A stretch of DNA of 60,000 bases from Cryptomeria japonica (lineage: Eukaryota > Streptophyta > Pinopsida > Cupressales > Cupressaceae), in the NCBI RefSeq assembly GCF_030272615.1, contig NC_081412.1:99201796-99261795 (forward strand), read 5' to 3'. The translations under genes were made by a program, and so were the position numbers. Each line of letters begins with the position of its first letter. Position 1 is the first letter of the stretch. The notes beneath the pieces were generated by a model. It saw only the letters and a program-made list of their open reading frames with translations, ran no database searches and had not been told where the DNA came from. Below are positions 34,949 to 45,451 of this stretch, piece by piece.

Positions 34949-36089
34949 TGATGACTACTAAGGGGGGGGGGGGGGGGGGTGAATTAGTATACCCAAAAAC
35001 TTAAACAATCTCTTAAGAAGTTTAATTGCAGACCATTGTAGTAGATTAAACAATAAACATGTTAAGACATAAACAAGCGAAATAGAAAATAAAGCATTCA
35101 CCCATAGAAGCACAATCACCATAACACAAGATGTTTTGACATGGAAACCCAAATGGAAAAAACCACGGTGAGTAAAACTCACAAGTCAACTATCTACAGA
35201 ATAGTTACCAGACCGGTTAAGGTCAGACTGGTTAAAGTCTTATAATGTTCTTCACCAGAATAGATCTTGTTAGGAATCCAGATCTTTGTTAGGAGATAAG
35301 TCCTATTAAAGACTACCCATTAGAGGATTTCAGATCCACAATTGTGAACCACCTTGTTAGAGGATTTACAAAGGCTTGGCTGAGCCTACCCGGTTAAGGG
35401 TTTCATACTTGTTGAAGATATGAGTAATCAACAAGTGAATGATCTAGAAAATAGCACAATATGCTTAATTATATCCTTGACAACTCCTTGTTAATGCATT
35501 TCGACATTACTTCAGTCTTCTATATATGTACTCTCTATCTCTTCACACAGACCTAATCTTCTCTTCAATGTTTGCACATTATAATCTTCTGTATATGAAA
35601 ACCTAGACATGATGTCCTCATATAGGAATTTGATTTCATGTCTGTCCAATAAGATTAGACTACAATTTCCTAGGTACAATGCATCTAGACACATTTGGTA
35701 ACACAACACAAAAACACCACCAAAGTGTCAGTGGATGGTAACTCATCACACATTATAGTAATATCGATTAGTAGCTCATCACATACCGGTTGATACAATA
35801 TACTGATTACCGGTTATCAAAATGAAGACTAGAAAATCATAGTGTTCCGATCAAAAGGTTAACTACCGCTCGGGTTCTTTGTTCCGCTTGAGATCCTCGT
35901 ACCGCTTGGGTCTTCAGTCATCCTATGACCGGTAAAACATCTTCTGCAAAACACTGATAGTCTAAAGACTATACATTTACTGACATACAATACCGGTTGG
36001 AACAACTACCAGTTGAGTATAACTCATACATCAAATAAGTATGTGTCCATCAATGACAATCACAACTAAACATCATCAAAATACCAACA
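34949..36089 (-). repeat. E4 5' LTR
   Basis: 1141 bp, matching 21296-22436. The poly-G run at about 34963-34979 (plus) is longer than in the other copy. The PBS follows on the minus strand (34934-34948). Confidence 0.9.
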
Positions 36090-36545
36090 AATTGCAGATG
36101 ACAAGAAGAAGGAAACCAAACCGGTATGGTTTGAGAAAAAAAAGGACAGGGCAAAATCAAGTCTGATAGTGCAGACTTCCCTACATGCTGAAAGGAAAAA
36201 TGTTTGGGTTGTAGAAAGTGGTTGTTCCAACCACATGACTGATGATAAAAAGAAATTTATCAAGCTTGAAGATTGGAATGGTAGTTCAGTGAGATTTGGA
36301 GATAACTCATCCATCAAAATAAAGGGAAAAGGTACTCTAAACATTGATGGAAAATTGAAAGCACATGATGTGTATTATGTTGAAGGCCTAAAGCACAACT
36401 TGCTGAGTGTAAGTTAGATGTGTGACAAAGGTTATAAATTCACCTTTGATTCTATCGGCTTCTAGATAAAGAAAGAGAGTACCGGTCAGCCTGTAACTGA
36501 AGGAAATACGACATATGGTAATGTATATAATCTGAAAGAATGTTT
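36090..36545 (+). pseudogene. E3 protease, broken
   Basis: Resumes the E3 frame after E4. It reads VWVVESGCSNHMTDDKKKF: the copia protease motif, with the catalytic Asp of DSG replaced by Glu. DVYYVEGLKHNLLSVS follows, then a stop at about 36415 and another near 36460. It would cut the polyprotein; the active-site change and stops make it dead. Confidence 0.82.
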
Positions 36546-37304
36546 TGAATCCCAATGTATGTTGGGACAAGTGGATGAAAGCTGGCTGTGGCACAGTAGA
36601 TTAGGCCACATAAATTTTGATAACTTAGTTGCAGTAAGCAAAAAGGGGTGTGTAAGAAATATTCCACCCATCATCAAACCGGTAAGCACATTTTGCGATG
36701 AATGTGTGGAAGGGAAGCAGACAAAGGTGAACTTTAGAACAAAAGAACACAACACCTCAAGACCACTTGAAATTGTACATACAGATCCATGTGGTCCAAC
36801 TAGGATAAGAGCTCTTGTCGATGAAAGATATTTTATGCTCTTCATTGATGACTATTCAAGAATGACATGGGTCACTTTCCTACAAGATAAATCACAAGCA
36901 TTTGACAGATTCAAGATCTTTAGGAAGATGGTAGAGAAGGAAAGTGGGTGCAAGCTGAAATGTCCAAGATCATACTGGGGTGGAGAGTTCACATCAAATG
37001 AGTTTGAACATTACTGTGAAAGACATCGAATCAAAAGGCAATACTCAGTCCCTAGGACACCACAACAAAATGGTGTGGTAGAAAGGAAGAACAGGACAGT
37101 CAAGGAGATAGCCGGAACCATGTTAAATGAGGCCAGTTTTCCAGACATATAGGAAGGAAGTGGTTCATGCTGCTACATATAGCTTGAACCGGGTTCAACT
37201 AAGAACAAAATAACATAATGACACCTTATGAGTTGTAGTATGATCGAAAACCACCAGTCAAATACTTCAAGGTATTTGGAAACAAGTATTTTATCAAGAG
37301 AGAT
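36546..37304 (+). pseudogene. E3 integrase, broken
   Basis: A 197-codon open stretch at 36559-37152. The pre-integrase zinc part reads WLWHSRLGHINFDNL and FCDECVEGKQTK (HHCC). The core has VHTDPCGP (first Asp) and NGVVERKNRT (Glu). The second catalytic Asp, normally in a D-x-GGEF block, is replaced: SYWGGEF. After a stop at about 37150 the sequence runs on with a frameshift into the Pol linker. Homology is clear; activity is not expected. Confidence 0.82.
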
Positions 37305-38543
37305 ATGGATGGTCTAGGTAGTTTTGATTCCAAGAGAGATGAAGGAATCTTCCTTGGTTACTCATCTAACAACAAGACCTATATATGCTACAACAAAAAA
37401 CTAAGAAGAGTCATTGAGAGTGTGCATGTAAGAGTTGATGAGGATATGTACAAAGGAAGACAATCACAGGTAAATCGGTATGATGATTCCAGTGATGAAG
37501 GTGAGAAAGCTCAGTCAGACAATGAACTGGAAGAAGTATCCAAAAAGGCTCCCAACCAGTATGTGCAAATGAACCACCCAAAAGAGAAGATTTTAGTTGC
37601 TCGGAATGATGAACAAGTCAACTTCTGCCTCATGACTGAAGTAGAACCTAAAACATTCAATGAGGCCAACAAAAGTTAGAAATGGATAGATGCCATGGAA
37701 GAAGAGTTGCAGCAGATTGAGAAGAACAAGACTTGGGAATTAGTCCCTAGACCGGAAAACAAGAACATCATCAACACCAAATGGGTCTATCGAAATAAGA
37801 TGAATGAAGAAGGTAAAATTGTTAGGCATAAAGCTATACTTGTGTGCAAGGGTTACTCTCAAGTAGAGGGCATTGCTTTTGAAGAAACATTTGCACCGGT
37901 AGCTAGATTAGAAGCAATTAGAATGTTTCTAGCCTTTTTTGCCTACAAGGGTTATAAAGTATATCAAATGGATGTAAAACCTACCTTCCTCAATGGAAAT
38001 CTAGAAGAAGAAGTGTATACGGAGCAACCAGAAGGGTTTTTGTTACATGATGATAAAAACTTTGTGTGTCGGTTGAAGAAAGCCCTATATGGTTTAAAGC
38101 AAGCTCCTAGAGCATGGTATTCAAGGCTAGATTAGTACCTGAAGGAGCAAGGATTCAAAAAGGAGAGTGCTGACAACAATTTATACATCAAGAAAGATGG
38201 AAACCACATGATCATTGTGGTTGTGTATGTAGATGACATTATTTTTGGAGGCAACAAGGACACCCTTTTCAAAGAATTTGCTGATCAAATGCAGTCAAAA
38301 TTTGAGATGTCAATGCTTGGAGAATTGACATACTTCCTTGGTTTGCAGATATCACAACAAGATAAGGGAATATTTATCTCACAAACCAAGTATGCAAAGG
38401 ATATGTTGAAAAAAATTCAAATGGAGGACTGCAAATTGGTAAATACCCCCATGGTGACCGGAAGCAAATTAAACAAGAATGATGAATCATCGGTGGTGGA
38501 TCAGACATTGTATAGATCCATGATAGGCAACTTATTGTATCTT
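37305..38543 (+). pseudogene. E3 reverse transcriptase, broken and truncated
   Basis: Single frame with stops at 37677 and 38133. Landmarks: [55 protein letters not shown] and the catalytic VYVDDIIFGG near 38226-38255. It then runs to RSMIGNLLYL at about 38543, where homology stops and an inverted LTR begins. The copia RNase H that should follow is absent. Confidence 0.85.
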
Positions 38544-38548
38544 AATAT

Positions 38549-38929
38549 TGTGATGCTAAATATGTAGTTAAATGAAACAATCATACACATAGATGAGATA
38601 ATAAAACATAAGTAGGAAGAAAATACAAGATCTAAATTAAAGATGCAAACCCATAGCCTCCTCTCAAATGTTCCATCTTCCTTTATTCTTGAGGACCTTG
38701 AAGGTTGAAGAATTGTTGGCTCTCAGCGGAGCAATGACCTCCAAAGTGGCAACTCAAGAGTTGAGTAGCTACTTCATGATTGATTGTGTAAATTGTATGA
38801 AATGTATGATGATTGATGAATGATTTAGCTAGAATGATCTATTCAAGCTACATGATTGATAAAATAAAACTAGATTAATATGAAAATGAACTATGATTAA
38901 TATAATTAACAATTAATGCTAGATGATAT
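38549..38929 (-). repeat. E6 left LTR, outer part
   Basis: Inverted counterpart of 49363-49745. It ends with GATAT, the target of E7, which resumes at 46686. Confidence 0.88.
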
Positions 38930-40170
38930 TGTTGGAATTTTGGTGCATTTTGTATGACCGGTGAATGATATGGTTGTCATTGTTGGCAACATCATCTTCC
39001 AAGTCTTCACAGTCTATCGATAGTAAGTAGACTGGTATACAGAGGTTAACCAACTAAGCAATGTGTAGACAGGGTAAGTAGTTAGTAGATTGGCACACAG
39101 GAGGTCAACCAACAAGTAGTGAGTAGACCGGCACAAAAGAGGTCAATCGGCTAAGCAGTGAACAGATCGGTATATAGGAGGTAATTGGCTAGGTAGATTT
39201 TGATCGGTACACCAGTAGGGTCTGTAACCAATAGACTTGATAACGTTCAGTTAACATCCAGATAAACTGACCGTCTTCTCTAGTCAACCAACGAACTTAT
39301 CGACATGAACAATTATTTTGACAAAGATTCCTGGAATGATTTCTGGAGAGTGATTTATGGCACGGTGAGAAAATTTTGAATCTGATGTTTTGGAGGGAAA
39401 TTTGGCAACAAAATCAAAGGTTAATAAATTCACTTAATTATTTTTTATGAGTGTGTTGTTCATGTAAAAAGACATATGTGAAATTGAACAAAGGGGGAGC
39501 AGAACAGAGTGTAGAGCCGAGTGACAGAGGACCGACAGAGTGAAGACCCAAGGATCAGTAAATCGGTAGCGTGCAGAGTTGAAGGTATATTTAGGAAACT
39601 GGTGTTGTGTAGAGCAGACACAACTGGTGCAAATAGAGTATGATTTTCAGTGTTATCTGATCAAGCTATCAGTAGCCACTCCAACAGATCATCTTTCTGT
39701 TTCTTTCTAACCATTACAACTAAAGTCCCTTAATAGGATGGACTTTAACAGGTCCCATTGTAAAAATCCCTTAACCATGTGTCATCTTAATTGATGATCC
39801 TAAGACCTTTAACAAGGCTACCTTTAACAGGGTAAAGGAACTGAAAAGCCTTAATCAAAATCCCTTAATCGAGTGGCACCTAATAGTGTCTTTGTAATCT
39901 CCTAACAGGTTTCTCTCCTCACCGGGCGTACTCTAGAAGAGTACAAACTTTGTGAGTTCCTACTCACACCGTGGGTTTCTCCCATTTGGGTTTCCATGAG
40001 ATAAATCTTGGTGTCAGTGTGTATGTTTCCATGCATGCATATTCTTCTATAGTAATTATTTGTATTGATGAATATTAAGTTAGTGCTGACTTGAGTTGAA
40101 AGTTTTAATTGTAAAAAATTGGTAGAGTGTTGATTCACCCCTCTCCTCTCAGCACCGGTTGAGACAAACA
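38930..40170 (+). repeat. E7 5' LTR
   Basis: Starts TGTTGGAATTTTGG and ends GAGACAAACA. Near the end GATTCACCCCTCTCC is the LTR-end motif shared with E3, E4 and E8. Confidence 0.9.
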
Positions 40171-40172
40171 AT

Positions 40173-40184
40173 TGGTATCAGAGC
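40173..40184 (+). other. E7 primer-binding site
   Basis: TGGTATCAGAGC, complementary to initiator tRNA-Met, two bases after the LTR. Confidence 0.9.
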
Positions 40185-40186
40185 TC

Positions 40187-41415
40187 TAGTCCTCTAAAGT
40201 GAAGCTTGATAGCTTGAGGATAAAGATCACGGAAGAATACCAATATCAGAAGCAGATTGATGAAGCAAATGAAATTATTGCTCAGTTGAAAGAGAGACTG
40301 AGAAAATCTCTTGCAAAAAGAGAGGAACTAGCTCAACAGCTAAAGGAGAGTCGGGATATTATAGATCAACTCTTTGAACAAAGTGGATCTGAAGAAGCAG
40401 AAGAAGCAGTCTCAGAACTCATGGAAAAAAACAAGAAGCTGACTGAAGAAATCACATATCTCAAAAGAGAACATGAAAGTCAAGCCCTGAGAATGACTGA
40501 GATACTGGAAGCTAGCAGAAGTGTTGGTGAAAGAAAAAGGGAGGCAGAAGAAGCTCTATCAAAAGCTAAAAGAGCCAGGAGGCTTGTTGAAGATGTTCTG
40601 GGAGAAAATGATGCAATCATGATTGAAAAAGATGAAGAAATCCAAATTCTCACTCTGGAGAATGAATACATACATAAGCATCTGTATGACAACACAAAAG
40701 AAAAGGAGAAGATGATGAAAGAGATTGAACAACTCAAGAGTGAGTTGAAAGCTGAAAATGAGAGAAATGAGAAGTTGAGGAAATTCAATGAAATCTCTGA
40801 GAAGATAGATAAACAGTTGAAGGCTCAGAGAAGAACAAAGGAAACAACCGGTCTTGGTTACTCCGGTATAGGTCCTATGGATACTGAAGAATCATCTAAA
40901 TCCAAAAACGATGAAGGATGATAAAAGGAACCATTCAAAAGTGAAAGGTTTAAAGTTTTCTAAATCCTCTTGTAATCATTGTGGTAAACCGGGTCATAAG
41001 ACATATGATTGTAGAAATAAACCGGTTAGTCAAAAGAAGATTTTAACCTTTGATGGTTACTGCCATAATTGTCATAAGTATGGCCACACTACTTATGAGT
41101 GTAGATCTCAATCTAGCAGTATGTCAAATAGAAGAAGATTCAATGGAAATTGCTTTACATGCAATAAGTTTGGACACAAATTTGAAGAATGCAGGTTCAA
41201 GTCAAATGTATCAAGATCACCATTCAAACCGGTTAGTCCTAATAAAAGGAGTAATTAGTTCAATGCCACCTATTCCACGTGTGGTAATTTTGGTCATGTT
41301 GCAGAAAATTGTAGAATGAGAATGGGCCAAAGAAATAATTTAGGACCATGGAGGAAAACTGGTATGGCATGTTTCAATTGCCATAAGATCGGTCACTTAG
41401 CCAGATAGTGCAGGA
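40187..41415 (+). pseudogene. E7 short Gag fragment: coiled coil and five zinc knuckles
   Basis: An open frame begins close after the PBS; the frame usually drawn from 40199 opens with GTG, not a normal plant start, so the true ATG is lost or lies elsewhere. About 200 residues are strongly coiled-coil (NEIIAQLKERLRKSLAKREE and onward). A one-base frameshift near 40911 leads to the knuckles: CNHCGKPGHKTYDC, CHNCHKYGHTTYEC, CFTCNKFGHKFEEC, then a fourth with the first Cys replaced by Tyr (STCGNFGHVAENC) and a fifth broken by a stop (CFNCHKIGHLAR). The UBN2 capsid-like part of E3 Gag is absent. Likely RNA binding. Confidence 0.78.
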
Positions 41416-41996
41416 ACAAATCCTATAACCGGTATAAATACAAGAACCGGTTTAGTAAGAAGAAAGAGAAAAATGACCTGAAAGGAAAGAAGACAATTGA
41501 AGAAGTGAGAAATAAAATGAAAAAAACATGGATCAAGAAGGAAGAAAGAAAAGAAGGAGAAGGTCATTCCGAAACCAAGTCATCATCCATCGATGATGAC
41601 AATTCCTCTTCTAACTAGGCATACTGATGCCCATGGGGAGCACATATGGTAAGATTATTTTTGTATCCCCTTTACCAATATAAAGTTATGTCTATCTACA
41701 TAGTTGAGATGCATAAAAGTTAGCCTAAATTTCTTGTTTGAGAAATTCCTTGTGAGTTAATTATTTGTGTATCAGTATTGGTAACAAACAATCGGTAAAA
41801 GGCAAATCAGTGTACTTTAAGTTATAAGTTTCAAAACTAACCGTTATATCATAACACCGATAAATCACAACGGATAAATAAGGAAATGTCATCACATTTC
41901 ATTTACCCTGATTTCTTGTGAACTTTCTCGAGCTCTTGTGCGATCAAAGGTGATTGAAATCTTGCTAGTAATATTTGTGCAAAAATTTCAAGCAGA
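41416..41996 (+). other. E7 spacer between Gag fragment and accessory ORF
   Basis: A basic, Lys-rich remainder of the Gag frame runs to about 41620 (KKEKNDLKGKKTIEE). After that, no gene is recognised up to the accessory ORF. Confidence 0.5.
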
Positions 41997-44879
41997 GTGA
42001 TAGTGGTGTTTGGTATTTCTGAGGAGAAGGTATTCAAACCCCATTTGAGAAAAGTTTGTTTGAAGGTCATCATGGTAGTGCCTATATCAAATCCTGTGTT
42101 GGTTGAAGCTATCAAAGAACCCCAACTTGAGTTCAAGCTTTATCCAATGAAAGCCGATGAGATCAACGTGACCGGTACCTTATCATTTGTTCCCTTCAAT
42201 GTATTATTGGTTGAAGACATTCATTCCTACATCCATTACAAGCTCAAAGAACTTGGAGACAAATTCATTCGAAATGAATTTAAAGGGTTCTATATTAATG
42301 ATCAGTTGAAGCCAAAATATCTACCTCTGAAGAACAAGGGTTTGTCTAATATTGTCAATTTTCTCTATCAATTTCATGCCAACTGGGTTAGGTATGTATT
42401 GAGTAGAGTTCATGATCAATTCTTGTGGATGGAAACTCAAGCACTGATCAAGCTCACAAAGGATGTGATTCAAAGAGTTACAGGGTTTAGTGCAACCGGT
42501 GAAGCATTAACCCTATGAACAATTTCATCAACTAAAGTCACTAGGTTAACCAAATCTAAATGTGATAGTAGAGCAATGATAATTGCTCATATTGAGGATG
42601 TTGAAGTAAGATTTGCTTATGCAGTGCTGGGTTACAGGGTTTATCAATCAAGCCGGATAAATAGTGTACTGAGCGGTGCCATACATGTTGCCTATCAAAT
42701 CATCAAGGAGGATGCTTCATATGATATCTGTGAGATGATCAGAAGCCAATTTATGGTAAACATGGAGAGAATAAAGAAGGATAAGAAGCAGTCTTTCAAA
42801 TATGGGTCACTACTAGTATGTATATTTTTCTATGTGTAAAACTTCTTTCCCGGTAAGGGTAATATAGTATGGTCTGAAAAAAAACCTATCATGGTTTAGA
42901 TAGGTGAAATGATTAGGGATCTAAGAGATAGGTTTGGTGAAACAATGTGGGGACACTTTAAGGAATTTCAAATTAAGATGCACAAAAGGGAAAGAATACC
43001 AACTGATATAGTGCAGAAGTAGAAAAACAACATTTTCTTTCTTGTAGACACAGATTGTTGCATCATTCAAGTAGTTCAACCCAAAACCTTTTGGGTTCCA
43101 CCTATGGGTTATGAGGTTGCAATAGACATTGTCAAAATTCATGTAAATATGCTATTGTCCAAACCTGTAGACCACAAGGCAAAGAGATTTGGAACTTGTG
43201 AGGAGGAAAGCTCCAAAATAAAACATGAACTTCAAGTGCCAATCTTGAAAAGAAAAGTAAGAAGAATGATTGATACTCTTGACAAAAAATATGGTGGTGA
43301 AGAATTCGGTGCCACTACCTCCACCGGTACCAGTGAACAAATAGGAGCCAAACCTAATAAAGATGAAGAATTAACAGAAGAAAAGAAGAAAGTGTCAAAC
43401 ACAAAACCAAAGGGGATTGCAACAACCAAGCCTGCAACATATACAAAAGAAAAGGATTCAAGTACTCCTATATCTTCCCCAAGTAAAGATAGATCGGTAG
43501 AAGTGACTTATACCAGAAAGAAGAAGAATGAAGGAAAAGTTGATACAAAGCTCAAAAAGGATGAAAAAGAGGGTGATATCATTGACACCCAATCAGATGG
43601 GGAAATTAAAGAGGTTAGAAGAAGTGGAAGAAACAAAGCCTCAATAGTTGATGAATTGGTCCATTGGATCAAAGAATTTGGAGGCCTGTCTAGTGCTGAC
43701 AAAACATATTCCCTTTGTAATGAAGAAGACAAAAGGAAAATTAAAGAAGTCTTGATCTGGAACTTGCACAAGTTTTGTACGAATCCCAATGAATTATATG
43801 GAATAATCCCATCAAATTTGCAAGATCAAATTTAAGGGAGATGGAAAACAGCTCTGGCTATTGAGAAAGAACATAGAATAAAAGCACTCATGGAAGTGCA
43901 ACATGATTTAGACCTTGATCATGTTTCACTAGTGGCTAAAGCATGCATTCAACATTTCAAGATAAGAAATAGAATTGGGAGAGTGGCAGTAGGTGAAGTT
44001 GAAGCAGTGCACGAAGAAGGTGTTGCCTTGTGGAAGAAAATCATGAATCAACAAAAGGAAGCTGAAGAAGAAATAGCAAAGGAAACAAAATAGGACCAAG
44101 GTGTAGTTGCCCTTGACAAAGAAAAAGGTAAGGAAAAAGACTCTACTAAAGGTTTTGATGTTTTCTCAATTAATGAGATCATAGGAAATGTTGTGTCAGA
44201 CATTCCCAATCTGACAAAGGATGTCGAGCAACCGGTTCACACTACACCAGTGAAGGGAGTTGATCAAACTAAGCATACTGGTCAAGATGAAGTGACAATT
44301 GTAGACATTCCTTATGAAGATACACCCCACAGAACTTCATTGAAACCAATTCCTATTATGTCAGAAAAAGGCAAAGAGGAAGAGAAGAAAGTAGAGGATA
44401 AGAAAGAAGTGATGGATACTCCTCCGACAAAGAGGAAGTTAGACTTAGAAAAGGAAAGTGAAAAGAAGAAAGTAAAAATCATCACTGTAGCCAGTTCAGA
44501 GGTTGAGACTGTAGAAAAGGAAGAAGAAACAAAGGAGGGAGAAGAGGGAGAATCAATCATTGATATAAAGAAAATGACTCCCAAGCAATTGATGAAAGTC
44601 TCAGAAAAACTAAAAATTCAAGCTGAAAAGGTTAAATTGAGAGCAAAGAAAAAGAAAGCAAGAATTCTCAATTCTGCCAAGATAATTCTATCTGACCTAA
44701 TTCTTGATATTGAAGTTGATGATACTGCACCCATCATTGATCAGTTGAGTACTCTTGTTACAACAATCAGTTTAGAGGCAACCGATCTAGAGAAGGTTTC
44801 AGTAAGGCAATATGAATCAAAGAGAGGAGAAAATTTAATGGAACAAATATCAGTTGGAAAAGTTGCCCTCTCCACCTGA
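41997..44879 (+). pseudogene. E7 accessory ORF, stops only, no frameshift
   Basis: One frame runs through 41997-42518, 42576-42839, 43104-43835, 43890-44093 and 44193-44879, broken only by stop codons at 42516, 42837, about 42898, 43021, 43833, 44091 and 44877. N-terminal globular part: VLSRVHDQFLWMETQALIKL, VTGFSATGEAL, YAVLGYRVYQSSRINS, VAYQIIKEDASYDI. Middle: FWVPPMGYEVAIDIV, then a Lys/Glu/Ser/Thr-rich stretch with GRNKASIVDELVHWIKEF. C-terminal: coiled-coil and acidic segments. It is collinear with the E4 ORF. It sits between Gag and the 3' LTR, the place of env-like ORFs in Sireviruses, but I see no signal peptide or membrane span. Function unknown. Confidence 0.75.
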
Positions 44880-45451
44880 ACAAAAGAAGTAAAAAATATT
44901 CTACAGGAAGTTGGTCAATTACTGGTCAAATCTTCAAGTTTTACCGATTCAGACTCAAAAAGAAATTCAAGATCAGATAAGATCTTTTAATCCTCTTACC
45001 AGTTCAGCATCAACTTTTACTAGAAAGGTCAAACAACTTAATCATGAACTCAAAAGGTTGAAAGAAGAAGAGGAAAAATGAGGTCTTAGTTTGTTAGAGC
45101 TACAGTGCTATCTGGCATCAATTATTGATTTCATGCAAATGAATATTAAATAAGTAGAACACCTCATAAGTGAACCTGAATGCAAAACAGTCGATGATAT
45201 GGAGGTTTTTATTGCAGTTTTGCATGGACACTTCACCACCATGAAACATGTAAAATCTTCATGGGAATCCTCTTTGAAAGTAGCTCAAGAAAATTTCAAG
45301 GAGATTTTTGCTTTACTTTGACAAAATATTTTATATAGTCTTTGTCATTGATGGCAAAAGGGGGAGTTTTGGATATTTGTACATTGTGAGTTATAGGGGC
45401 CAGAATCGACACATTTTTGTAGTATTTGTCACCAATGCCAAAGGGGGAGTT
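44880..45451 (+). other. E7 3' region with two purine boxes
   Basis: Degraded end of the accessory frame, then GGCAAAAGGGGGAGTTTTGG at about 45353-45372 and GCCAAAGGGGGAGTTTGTTGG-type sequence ending at the LTR (tract 45440-45451). Two purine boxes fit the repeated PPT arrangement of Sireviruses. Confidence 0.75.

Larger units (their letters stand above)
21296..36089 (-). mobile_element. E4: non-autonomous Sirevirus-like element with accessory ORF
   Basis: LTRs of 1141 bp each are at 34949-36089 (5') and 21296-22436 (3'). The target-site duplication AATTG is exact at 21291-21295 and 36090-36094. The PBS on the minus strand, ATTGATATTAGAGCC, resembles the tRNA-Met site. Inside are a coiled-coil plus zinc-knuckle Gag fragment and a long accessory ORF; RT, integrase and RNase H are absent. 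E5 is inserted within it, so E4 proper is about 7 kb. LTR copies differ at roughly 5-6% of sites over the part compared by eye. It shares its coding plan with E7 but its LTR is different. Confidence 0.88.
17473..38548 (+). mobile_element. E3: decayed Sirevirus-like copia element, 3' end lost
   Basis: Plus-strand order: 5' LTR, tRNA-Met-type PBS (TGGTATCAGAGCC), Gag, protease, integrase and reverse transcriptase. UBN2-type Gag with a coiled coil and several CCHC knuckles is typical of Sireviruses. It is split by E4 at 21296-36089; joining the flanks across one copy of AATTG restores the reading frame (KI-ADDKKK). Homology stops at about 38543, inside the block just after RT, where the inverted LTR pair E6 begins. 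RNase H and the 3' LTR are not found to the right of E6. Net E3 length present is about 6.3 kb. Confidence 0.85.

Noticed and set aside
34963-34979. Long poly-G as a functional quadruplex
   Set aside because: It varies in length between the two LTRs and may partly reflect sequencing or assembly slippage; too weak to call.
38530-38535. ACTTAT near the left E6 border matching ACTTAT right of E6
   Set aside because: On the left it lies inside the RT-coding sequence of E3, not at the LTR end, so it is chance.
40199-40921. Start of the E7 Gag fragment at 40199
   Set aside because: The codon there is GTG, not ATG; the open frame is real but this is not a credible plant start.
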